A DNA stretch of 8,019 bases from Halococcaceae archaeon (lineage in GTDB: Archaea > Halobacteriota > Halobacteria > Halobacteriales > Halalkalicoccaceae): assembly GCA_007129135.1 (NCBI GenBank), contig SKWB01000252.1, forward strand, positions 1-8,019, written 5' to 3'. The stretch's first letter is position 1. The number at the start of each line of letters is the position of its first letter. Both the position numbers and the translations under genes were made by a program. Shown one piece after another: positions 1 through 5,087 of this stretch. Below the pieces are notes generated by a model that saw only the letters and a program-made list of their open reading frames with translations, was not told the origin of the DNA and did no database searches.

Positions 1-127
1 AGGCGAAGTCCTTCGAGGTGAAGACGTGCCGCCCGGCGCGTGAGAGCGCCTGGGCGAAGATCTTCCCCGTCGAATCGATGCCATCGCCGGCTTCCCCGCC
101 GATGGCCCAGTTGAGGTCCTCAGGCAT
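1..127 (-). CDS. korA: 2-oxoacid:ferredoxin oxidoreductase, alpha subunit (KorA/PorA type), N-terminal fragment
   Basis: Only the first 42 codons are present; the gene continues beyond the left edge. The ATG is at 127-125 on the minus strand. The peptide starts MPEDLNWAIGGEAGDGID and carries the glycine-rich GGEAGDGIDSTGKIF stretch (residues 10-24) followed by an ALSRAGRHVFTSKDF segment. This is the start of the gamma-type domain that is fused to the front of alpha subunits in archaeal pyruvate and 2-oxoglutarate ferredoxin oxidoreductases. The family decarboxylates a 2-oxoacid with thiamine diphosphate to acyl-CoA and reduces ferredoxin in the cytoplasm, with a separate beta subunit that should lie further left. 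The fragment does not separate 2-oxoglutarate (KorA) from pyruvate (PorA) specificity. I favour KorA because I recall a flavoprotein neighbour next to korA in other haloarchaea, so the symbol is tentative. The family assignment is firm. Confidence 0.85.
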   Translation of the reverse strand, partial: MPEDLNWAIGGEAGDGIDSTGKIFAQALSRAGRHVFTSKDFA

Positions 128-153
128 GTGGTCTCAGGGTTGCCTTCGCCGCT

Positions 154-160
154 CCAAAAG
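154..160 (-). promoter_or_regulatory. TATA-like box for the 2-oxoacid oxidoreductase gene
   Basis: Read on the minus strand this is CTTTTGG, 27-33 bases upstream of the ATG at 127, the right distance for a leaderless haloarchaeal transcript. The match to a TATA box is loose, so this is a positional call. Confidence 0.35.
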
Positions 161-253
161 CCTTCTGAACCGTTCAGCAGCGCCGGACGCAGAGATTTTA
201 GCCGCGGGGGATACCCGGTTCCGAGTGAAGACCGAGGGCACGGAAACCGCGGG

Positions 254-259
254 GACTAT
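254..259 (+). promoter_or_regulatory. TATA-like box for the flavoprotein gene; decides its start
   Basis: GACTAT lies 26-31 bases before the ATG at 285. The in-frame ATG at 258 overlaps this box, so if the box is real, 285 is the start. A second AT-rich tract (GATTTTAG, around 190-197) could serve a longer transcript. Confidence 0.35.
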
Positions 260-284
260 GCCCGCCGCGCGAGAACCGAGAGCC

Positions 285-911
285 ATGAACGAGGAGGTCA
301 CCGTACGCTCGGTCGCCGAGGTCGGAGCCGACACCGTCGCCCTCTCGCTGGAGAGCCCAGACGGGTTCGACGCCGTCCCCGGCCAGTTCGTCAAACTCAC
401 CGCACGGGTCGACGGCGAGCACGTCTCGCGGTTTTACACCCTCTCCTCGCCGGACGTCGAAGGGACGTTCGAGATCACCGTCGGGGTCGACCCGGAGGGG
501 AGCCTCGGGCCCTGGATCGCGGAGAGCGAGAGCGAGACAGTGCGGATCGAGGGGCCGTTCGGGAGCGCCCACTACGAGGACGAGAGCCGAAGCCTGGTGC
601 TCGCGGGCGGCCCCGGCGTCGGTCCCGCCGTCGGCATCGGCGAACGGGCGCTCGCCGACGGCAACGCCGTCACCGTCGTCTACCGCGACGACGAGCCGGT
701 CCATCGAGAGCGCCTCGACGCGCTCGCCGCCGAGGGCGTCACCGTCGAGTTCCTCGACGAGGAGGAGGCGCTCGAACCGGTGGTGAGAGAGCACCTCGAC
801 GGCCAGCAGGTGTTCGTCTACGGCTTCCAGGCGTTCGTCACCGAGGCGGTCGACGCGGTCGAGGCGGCGGGCGGGGACACCGACGCGGCGAAGGTCGAGA
901 ACTTCGGCTGA
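285..911 (+). CDS. FAD/NAD(P)-binding oxidoreductase, ferredoxin reductase superfamily
   Basis: A 208-residue soluble flavoprotein. Residues 1-95 form the FAD-binding beta-barrel: PGQFVKL (32-38), the flavin motif RFYTLSS (49-55) and GPFGSAHY (90-97). Residues 103-208 form the nucleotide-binding half, with the AGGPGVGP loop at 107-114. Family members pass electrons between NAD(P)H and ferredoxin or another one-electron carrier. The usual C-terminal Cys-Gly-Pro is replaced by VYGFQAFV (178-185), so the conserved cysteine next to the nicotinamide site is missing, and there is no room for a fused iron-sulfur domain. The gene is divergent from the 2-oxoacid:ferredoxin oxidoreductase, so a natural guess is that it connects the reduced ferredoxin made there to a pyridine nucleotide pool; this is inference. 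The start at 285 was chosen over upstream in-frame starts because the fold begins there and a TATA-like box sits at the right distance. Confidence 0.85.
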   Translation: MNEEVTVRSVAEVGADTVALSLESPDGFDAVPGQFVKLTARVDGEHVSRFYTLSSPDVEGTFEITVGVDPEGSLGPWIAESESETVRIEGPFGSAHYEDESRSLVLAGGPGVGPAVGIGERALADGNAVTVVYRDDEPVHRERLDALAAEGVTVEFLDEEEALEPVVREHLDGQQVFVYGFQAFVTEAVDAVEAAGGDTDAAKVENFG

Positions 912-1022
912 TGCGGGCCGCTGTCTCTCTCCCGTCTCGACCGAGAGGCCGGTAGCTGTCCGATCGGTAGGGACAAACCCGGTCCGTACGAAGAGCCCGC
1001 ACTCCATCCGCGTTACGGAGCC

Positions 1023-1049
1023 GTGCTCGTCCCGACCCCGTACGAGCAC
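1023..1049. repeat. 8-bp hairpin
   Basis: GTGCTCGT at 1023-1030 pairs perfectly with ACGAGCAC at 1042-1049, leaving an 11-base loop. No T tract follows, so it does not look like a bacterial-type terminator. It follows a weaker 6-bp hairpin (983-1019) almost directly. Confidence 0.5.
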
Positions 1050-1130
1050 CGCCTCGGTAGGGCACGCGAAAAGGACCCTGGCCGAATGGGGGCACGTAGC
1101 CATCCGGGTGATGTCAGAGGAGCCCTTTCT

Positions 1131-1190
1131 CACTCACTCGTCTCTCTGAGCGAACAGTTCGCCTCGTGGGATCTCACGAGCGAGTGTGTG
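1131..1190. repeat. Nested inverted repeats resembling a three-way junction
   Basis: Outer arms 1131-1140 and 1181-1190 pair at 9 of 10 positions. Inside are GCGAAC-A-GTTCGC (1150-1162) and CTCGTG/CACGAG (1163-1168, 1175-1180), each perfect. The second inner stem abuts both the first inner stem and the returning outer strand with no unpaired base, which is the geometry expected of stacked helices. The function is unknown. Confidence 0.45.
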
Positions 1191-1319
1191 CTACTTGCTA
1201 CCGGATGCACGTAGTCCTGTCTATCACCCGGAGGATCACACCTCCACGGTTCGATGCCGGGTCCTCTCCCCGAGGCCGGGGCGAACGCTCTTTTCACTGT
1301 CTATCGAGACGCGACCGAT

Positions 1320-1374
1320 CGAGTGGCAGGGAGGAGTGAGTGGTTGGGACCCGGTCCACGCTCCCTGCCACTCG
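1320..1374. repeat. Perfect 14-bp inverted repeat with 27-base spacer
   Basis: CGAGTGGCAGGGAG (1320-1333) is the exact reverse complement of CTCCCTGCCACTCG (1361-1374). The spacer holds the odd palindrome GGACC-C-GGTCC (1347-1357). It ends 19 bases before the TATA-like box of the Lrp/AsnC gene. It could be a strong RNA hairpin, a cruciform or paired protein sites, or the ends of a tiny element. I see no flanking target duplication. Confidence 0.7.
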
Positions 1375-1392
1375 CCGCTTCGGGACGCTCGG

Positions 1393-1424
1393 CTATACCT
1401 CTATTGTGATGATTCGGGTTAACC
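1393..1424 (+). promoter_or_regulatory. Promoter of the Lrp/AsnC gene with palindrome at the expected transcription start
   Basis: CTATAC (1393-1398) is TATA-like. The perfect 8-bp palindrome GGTTAACC (1417-1424) falls where transcription should begin. A GAGGGGGG tract (1445-1452), which could serve for ribosome binding, directly precedes the ATG at 1453. A palindrome at the start site would suit self-repression by the Lrp-family protein; this is inference. Confidence 0.4.
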
Positions 1425-1452
1425 ACATGACCCTCGGGCTCGTAGAGGGGGG

Positions 1453-1929
1453 ATGGACAACCGATTGGACGAGATCGACCGGGGCATTCTCCATATGCTA
1501 CAGCTCGAAGCCAGGGAGACGACCGCCCAGGAGATCGCCGATACGGTCGGCGTCTCCCCCAGCACCGTCAGGAACCGGATCGGTCAGCTCGAAGCCGACG
1601 GCATCATCAGAGGCTACCACCCGGAGATCGATTACGAGGCGGCGAACTTCCCGCTCCAAGTCCTCTTCATCTGCAGTGCACCCCCGACCGAACGCACGGA
1701 GCTGGCCGAGGAGGTGATGGACGTCCACGGCGTGGTCGACCTCCGCGAGCTGATGACCGGCAAGCGAAACATCCACGTCGACGTCGTCGGAACGAGCACG
1801 AGAGACGTCACCCGCATCACGAACGCGATCCACGCCCTCGGCCTCCAGATCGACAGCTCCGAACTCCTCCAGCAGCGACGACGACAGCCCTTCGACCACT
1901 TCCAGTTCGCCACCGACGGCGAGATGTAA
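1453..1929 (+). CDS. Lrp/AsnC family transcriptional regulator
   Basis: A 158-residue DNA-binding regulator of standard length for the family. An N-terminal winged helix-turn-helix spans about residues 4-62: LDEIDRGILHMLQLEARETTAQ leads into the IADTVGVSPSTVRNRIGQLEADGII region, where residues 35-50 are the recognition helix. A C-terminal ligand-binding/oligomerisation (RAM-type) half follows from about residue 65 to 140, ending in a basic QRRRQPFDHF tail (141-150). Family members form dimers to octamers and respond to amino acids or other small molecules. No ligand can be read from the sequence. The gene stands alone after a long structured intergenic stretch, and its downstream neighbour is a second regulator, so its targets may be elsewhere. 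The start is supported by the TATA-like box and a purine-rich tract just before the ATG. Confidence 0.9.
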   Translation: MDNRLDEIDRGILHMLQLEARETTAQEIADTVGVSPSTVRNRIGQLEADGIIRGYHPEIDYEAANFPLQVLFICSAPPTERTELAEEVMDVHGVVDLRELMTGKRNIHVDVVGTSTRDVTRITNAIHALGLQIDSSELLQQRRRQPFDHFQFATDGEM

Positions 1930-1981
1930 CGGTGGAACGTTACCCTCGTACTCAGTGTGTTAAATCAACATTTCTAGCCCG

Positions 1982-1993
1982 AATATTTTATTA
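1982..1993 (+). promoter_or_regulatory. Strong AT-rich box (AATATTTTATTA)
   Basis: This is the clearest run of A/T between the two regulators. It could be the TATA box of a transcript beginning near 2010-2020, giving the TrmB-like gene a leader of about 200 bases. It could also be the T-rich end of the Lrp/AsnC transcript. Sequence alone does not decide. Confidence 0.35.
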
Positions 1994-2040
1994 CTTCTGG
2001 ATCTTCGGTGTGTGAACCCTACGACAGCGCCGCATAGATG

Positions 2041-2061
2041 CTGATTCGACAGTCGTGTCAG
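2041..2061. promoter_or_regulatory. 21-bp imperfect palindrome, operator-like
   Basis: The site is CTGA-tt-CGAC-a-GTCG-tg-TCAG: 8 of 10 half-site positions are symmetric about A2051. It lies shortly downstream of the AT-rich box at 1982-1993, where a repressor dimer could block transcription. The protein that might bind is unknown. Confidence 0.4.
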
Positions 2062-2218
2062 AACGGTGCGGACGTGGTTCATGTAGCGGGGTGCTCTATA
2101 GGGGGTATGGACGGGATCCCTCGGCTTCACACCGGAACTGGTGAACGACAACGGGTTTCCGAGAGGGCTCACAACAACAGAGACGGCACCGGACCTCCCG
2201 GTGACAGGGTTGGGACTC

Positions 2219-3049
2219 ATGAGTGAACGATCTACACGGCGACGGGCGGTCGAGCTCCTGCAAGGACTCGGGCTCAAGCAGTACGAAGCGGAGTCCTTCG
2301 TCGCGCTCTCGCGCCTTCCGAGCGGGACCGCGAAGCAGGTCAGCGAGACCTCGGGGGTTCCACGGACGCGGATCTACGACGCGATCGGGGTGCTCGAAGC
2401 GAAGGGGCTCGTCGAGGTCCAGCGCTCGAACCCCCAGCAGTTCCGGGCCGTTCCGATCGCCGAGGCGGCCGAGACCCTCCGGAGAGGGTACGAAGCGCGC
2501 TCGAAACGACTCGCCGAGACGCTCACCGAGCTCGAACCGGTCGTCTCCGGGGACGACCGTGAGCCGACACACGACGTCTGGGCGCTCTCGGGCGAGATCT
2601 CGATCACGAACCGGACCCGCCAGCTCATCGACGACGCCGAGAGGGAGATCGTCCTCGTCATCGGCCACGAGGACGTCCTCACCTCCGAGCTAGTAGACCA
2701 CCTGAGCGACGCGCAAGCGGGGGGGATCTCGGTGTTCGTCGGGACCGTGACCGAGGAGCTCCGTGATCGAGTGAGAGCGGAGATCGCCGGCGCTGACGTC
2801 TTCGTCTCGGGGCTGGACTGGCTGGTGGGCTCTCCGATCGATACCGAGGACACGACGAGGATCTCTCGTCTCGTGTTGGTCGATCGGGCGACGATCCTCG
2901 TGAGTTCGATGAGCGGACCGGACAGCGGCGAGAGGACGGAGAAAGCGGTGTTCGGGGAGGGGTTCGACAACGGGATCGTGGTGATCGCCCGGCGGCTCAT
3001 GGCGACGGGACGTGGATCGGACGACGAACCCGGACGGTCCCGGAGCTGA
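2219..3049 (+). CDS. TrmB-like transcriptional regulator
   Basis: A 276-residue regulator. Residues 10-75 form a TrmB-type winged helix: LLQGLGLKQYEAESFVAL (13-30), then GTAKQVSETSGVPRTRIYDA (36-55) containing the recognition helix, and a wing ending VQRSNPQQFRAVP (67-79). A short coiled segment (81-108) connects to a C-terminal domain (about 118-262) of the phospholipase-D-like fold found in this family, with EREIVLVIGHED (141-152) and SRLVLVDRATILVSS (216-230). It lacks the HKD catalytic motif, so it should sense rather than cleave. TrmB proteins classically bind sugars; the ligand here is unknown. The frame is open back to a GTG at 2141, but those 26 residues are not acidic and precede the fold, so 2219 is chosen. 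Downstream lies an aldo/keto reductase, a possible target, but separated by 375 bases. Confidence 0.85.
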   Translation: MSERSTRRRAVELLQGLGLKQYEAESFVALSRLPSGTAKQVSETSGVPRTRIYDAIGVLEAKGLVEVQRSNPQQFRAVPIAEAAETLRRGYEARSKRLAETLTELEPVVSGDDREPTHDVWALSGEISITNRTRQLIDDAEREIVLVIGHEDVLTSELVDHLSDAQAGGISVFVGTVTEELRDRVRAEIAGADVFVSGLDWLVGSPIDTEDTTRISRLVLVDRATILVSSMSGPDSGERTEKAVFGEGFDNGIVVIARRLMATGRGSDDEPGRSRS

Positions 3050-3064
3050 CCTCCGACCTCCCGG

Positions 3065-3093
3065 CACCGATCGTCAGCGAGATCCACCGATCG
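3065..3093. repeat. Direct repeat CACCGATCG, two copies, 20-base period
   Basis: Identical 9-mers at 3065-3073 and 3085-3093 place two binding surfaces on nearly the same face of the helix, as expected of tandem regulator sites. They lie just beyond the TrmB-like gene. Confidence 0.35.
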
Positions 3094-3160
3094 AGTTCGG
3101 GGCGTCTCCATCGCTTCTATTGGTGTGATCGGACGTCTCGCTCGGATATTTACGGGAGAT

Positions 3161-3180
3161 GCTATCGAGGGGGCGATAGC
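3161..3180. repeat. 7-bp perfect hairpin
   Basis: GCTATCG (3161-3167) pairs with CGATAGC (3174-3180) around a six-base loop. A second small hairpin (3180-3196) shares its last base. Confidence 0.5.
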
Positions 3181-3218
3181 TCGGGGTGACTCCGAGCGAG
3201 ACGAGCGCCGGGTCGGAT

Positions 3219-3260
3219 GGCGGGCCCGCGACGCCGAGGCACGTTCGATTCGGGCCCGCC
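3219..3260. repeat. 10-bp inverted repeat around a 22-base loop
   Basis: GGCGGGCCCG (3219-3228) is the reverse complement of CGGGCCCGCC (3251-3260). Each arm also contains the palindrome CGGGCCCG, so the pair can be read as direct repeats 30-32 bases apart as well as inverted ones. Confidence 0.5.
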
Positions 3261-3394
3261 GTATGCGGTTTCCTCCACTGCTGCTACCGGGGTTCAAGCG
3301 CAACGTTCGCGACCCGAGACGCCGGATACGTCTCCGTAGTTCGGGTGAACCGACCCCTCCGGAACCGGCTTCCGAACGGCCGCAAGCCCAACCC

Positions 3395-3400
3395 CTATGC
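3395..3400 (+). promoter_or_regulatory. TATA-like box for the aldo/keto reductase
   Basis: CTATGC lies 25-30 bases before the ATG at 3425, fitting a leaderless transcript and supporting that start over the long upstream extension. The motif itself is weak. Confidence 0.35.
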
Positions 3401-3424
3401 GCCTCACGACCCTCCCCTCGTCCG

Positions 3425-4252
3425 ATGGCTGACTCTCTCATCAGTGACGACGTACCGCGTGCCTCGAGGATGCCGATGCTCGGCCTCGGCACCTGGCAGA
3501 ACGACGACCGCGACCAGTGCGTCGAGAGCGTGAAGACCGCGCTCTCGACCGGCTACCGACATATCGACACCGCCCAGGTCTACGGCAACGAGGACGCCGT
3601 CGGCGAGGCCATCGCCGAGTCGGAGGTGGCCAGGAGCGAGATCTTCCTCGCGACGAAGGTCTGGATCGACGAGCTGGCCTACGACGACGTACTGGAGAGC
3701 ACCGAGGAGAGCCTGCGGAGACTCGGGGTCAACGCGGTCGACCTGCTCTACGTCCACTGGCCCTCTCGGAGCTACGACCCGGCGGAGACGCTCTCGGCGT
3801 TCGACGAGCTCCACGACGAGGGGAAAGTCGACAGGGTCGGCGTCAGTAACTTCGAGCCGGCGGACCTGCGGACGGCGGCCGACCACCTCGACGCGCCGAT
3901 CTTCGCGAACCAGGTCGAGTGCCATCCGAAGCTCCCGCAGGAGGAGCTTCGGGAGCTCTGTCGGGAGATGGGGATCGAACTCGTCGCCTACTCCCCGCTC
4001 GCCCGTGGGGAGGTGTTCGACGTGCCCGAACTCGAGGAGATCGCCGAGAGCCACGGCGCGAGCGCTGCGCAGGTGAGCCTCGCGTGGCTTCGCGAACACG
4101 GGATCACCGCGATCCCGAAGGCCACCGGGACAGAGCACATCGAGGACAACTTCGGGTCGCTCTCGCTGTCGCTCACGGCGGAGGAGGTGGCAGCGATCGA
4201 CGGGGTCTCCGACCGAGAGCGGACCGTCGACCCGGAGTTCGCGCCCTGGTAG
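3425..4252 (+). CDS. Aldo/keto reductase
   Basis: A 275-residue cytoplasmic NAD(P)H-dependent carbonyl reductase of normal AKR length. The catalytic tetrad is complete: Asp48 in RHIDTA, Tyr53 in VYGNE, Lys78 in TKVW and His111 in YVHWP. Further family marks are MPMLGLGTW (16-24), GVSNF (139-143), NQVECHP (162-168), the nicotinamide-stacking region AYSPLARGE (188-196) and the cofactor 2'-phosphate loop IPKATGTEHIEDN (230-242). In that loop Lys232 and Thr234 are kept, but the arginine common before the I-x-D/E-N segment is His238, so NADPH preference may be weaker. The substrate cannot be told; small aldehydes and 2,5-diketo-type sugar acids are typical for this subgroup. The frame extends upstream to 3125, but that part is Arg-rich and outside the fold. 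It stands apart from its neighbours with its own promoter. Confidence 0.92.
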   Translation: MADSLISDDVPRASRMPMLGLGTWQNDDRDQCVESVKTALSTGYRHIDTAQVYGNEDAVGEAIAESEVARSEIFLATKVWIDELAYDDVLESTEESLRRLGVNAVDLLYVHWPSRSYDPAETLSAFDELHDEGKVDRVGVSNFEPADLRTAADHLDAPIFANQVECHPKLPQEELRELCREMGIELVAYSPLARGEVFDVPELEEIAESHGASAAQVSLAWLREHGITAIPKATGTEHIEDNFGSLSLSLTAEEVAAIDGVSDRERTVDPEFAPW

Positions 4253-4266
4253 TCGACCCACAAGGG

Positions 4267-4274
4267 TAATATAT
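4267..4274 (+). promoter_or_regulatory. TATA box of the membrane protein gene
   Basis: TAATATAT is centred about 26 bases before the ATG at 4296, a textbook leaderless haloarchaeal promoter in the 43-base gap after the aldo/keto reductase stop. The following ATGTTTTTG run could also help end the upstream transcript. Confidence 0.65.
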
Positions 4275-4295
4275 CTGAATAAATATGTTTTTGCC

Positions 4296-5045
4296 ATGGC
4301 CGTACAGTCCCGACGGATCGGGGCGATCGGAGCGATCCAGCTAGACCTCCGACGTCTCCACGAGAGCTGGATGGAGCTGCTGTTCCCCCGCCAACGCGAC
4401 GCCGCCCACTCGGTGCTGGGGAAGTGGACCCCTTCAACGCGGAGCGGGCTGGCTGCCTACCGTTCGTGGGCCGCCCTCGGCGCGCTCCTCCTGGTGCTCG
4501 CCTACCCACTGACGCTCGCCGGCTTCGCGCTCCGCTTTCACTCCCGGCGGATCGATCGGCTCGCCGCGGGCCTCGGCGTCGTGGGCGTGATGGGACTCTC
4601 GGTGCTCGTCTGGGGTGCGCTCACCGCGATCAGCTGGTTCCGGTTCGCCTACCGTGGCGAGGAGATCGTCGCCGTCCTCGCTGCGGCGGTCGTCGCGACG
4701 CTCGCGGCGGGCGCGGCGGTGGTCTTCGCCCGGGTCGGCGGCAGGGCCGTGACCGTCCTCCTCGCCTACCCCTCGGCGATGACCGCGCTCTTCTTACCGC
4801 CGGTCGTCGCGGCGCTGTTCTCGCCGACCGTCGGCGCGGTGGTGCTGCCCGGCAGCGACGCGCTCGCGATCTGGCTGCTCGACGAGGTACTCGTCTACGG
4901 CGGGCTCGAGGCCTACCTCCGCGGCCACTACTCGCTGGAGGGGGTGGCGTACGTCGCGATGTGGTTCGCCATCGCGGTGCCGCTGGGCTGGTTGCTCGGC
5001 TGTCTCGTGGCGCTCGCCGACCTCGTCAGGCCCCGAGACGGGTGA
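4296..5045 (+). CDS. Polytopic membrane protein of unknown function
   Basis: A 249-residue protein I cannot assign to a known function. A cytoplasm-type N-terminus (1-55) contains LDLRRLHESWMELLFPRQRD (17-36), a likely amphipathic helix. About six hydrophobic segments follow: 57-78, 89-115, 123-145, 151-175, 178-202 (with charged DE at 196-197) and 216-243. Charged loops include RFHSRRIDR (80-88). The C-terminus is short and basic (VRPRDG). There is no signal peptide, no ATP-binding motif and no obvious transporter signature; the acidic pair inside a hydrophobic segment could be functional. It has its own strong TATA box and is followed after 42 bases by a tiny zinc-ribbon gene in the same direction. 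The open frame, GC-rich codon use and membrane topology make it a confident gene. Confidence 0.8.
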   Translation: MAVQSRRIGAIGAIQLDLRRLHESWMELLFPRQRDAAHSVLGKWTPSTRSGLAAYRSWAALGALLLVLAYPLTLAGFALRFHSRRIDRLAAGLGVVGVMGLSVLVWGALTAISWFRFAYRGEEIVAVLAAAVVATLAAGAAVVFARVGGRAVTVLLAYPSAMTALFLPPVVAALFSPTVGAVVLPGSDALAIWLLDEVLVYGGLEAYLRGHYSLEGVAYVAMWFAIAVPLGWLLGCLVALADLVRPRDG

Positions 5046-5087
5046 TTTCGGCCGATTCGACCGATACACAACTCCTAAGAGCCCCCG

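Larger units (their letters stand above)
912..1452. other. 540-base gene-free stretch rich in inverted repeats
   Basis: The short open frames here code for basic, Cys/His/Pro-mixed peptides unlike the acidic proteins on either side, so I see no gene. The stretch holds a series of inverted repeats: TCCGTA/TACGGA (983-988, 1014-1019), an 8-bp hairpin (1023-1049), a nested set of stems (1131-1190), a CCCC/GGGG hairpin followed by CTCTTTT (1268-1294) and a perfect 14-bp inverted repeat (1320-1374). The 9-mer TCGGTAGGG occurs at 964 and 1054, exactly 90 bases apart. I looked for the conserved motifs of RNase P RNA and SRP 7S RNA and for tRNA stems and did not find them. It may hold an unrecognised RNA, long leaders or relics of mobile DNA. 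Confidence 0.5.
1930..2218 (+). other. Leader/intergenic stretch before the TrmB-like gene
   Basis: It begins with an AT-rich tract that may end the Lrp/AsnC transcript (T-runs at 1971-1992) and may also start a new one. A second TATA-like box, CTCTATA, lies at 2093-2099, about 120 bases before the chosen start codon. Arms TTCAC (2126-2130) and GTGAA (2141-2145) form a spaced inverted repeat. I see no convincing gene; the 62-codon frame from 2038 does not look haloarchaeal. Confidence 0.4.
3050..3424. other. 375-base gene-free stretch with several hairpins
   Basis: The frame upstream of the aldo/keto reductase remains open but encodes a strongly basic, Arg-rich peptide, so I treat it as non-coding. 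Contents: the 9-mer CACCGATCG twice (3065, 3085), the TATA-like tract GGATATTTA (3144-3152), a 7-bp hairpin (3161-3180) directly followed by CTCGG/CCGAG (3180-3196), a 10-bp inverted repeat (3219-3260) and GAGACG/CGTCTC (3316-3334) enclosed by ACCCGA/TCGGGT. A small RNA or a long structured 5' leader is possible. Confidence 0.45.

Noticed and set aside
18..284. Extended N-terminus of the flavoprotein gene
   Set aside because: It runs across the opposite-strand oxidoreductase start and promoter region, is basic and Ser/Pro-rich, and lies outside the FAD-binding fold.
198..1133. 311-codon minus-strand frame
   Set aside because: It is a shadow of the flavoprotein gene; the composition and absence of motifs fit a high-GC antisense frame.
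1245..1261. TpsiC-loop-like GGTTCGATGCC
   Set aside because: The T-stem pairs only 4 of 5, and no acceptor, D or anticodon stem can be placed around it.
1023..1422. Two short plus-strand frames in the intergenic stretch
   Set aside because: The peptides lack the acidic bias and G/C-ending codon use of real genes here, and they run through the inverted repeats.
2038..2226. 62-codon frame with an AT-rich box upstream
   Set aside because: It overlaps the palindrome and the TrmB-like start, and the peptide has no recognisable fold or haloarchaeal composition. It remains a weak possibility if a transcript starts near 2012.
3125..3424. 100-residue upstream extension of the aldo/keto reductase
   Set aside because: It is Arg/Pro-rich with no similarity to AKR proteins, and the normal AKR length starts at 3425.
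2374..3492. 372-codon minus-strand frame
   Set aside because: It is a shadow of the TrmB-like gene extending over non-coding DNA; Ser/Arg-rich with no domain.
3404..4297. 297-codon minus-strand frame
   Set aside because: Antisense shadow of the aldo/keto reductase.
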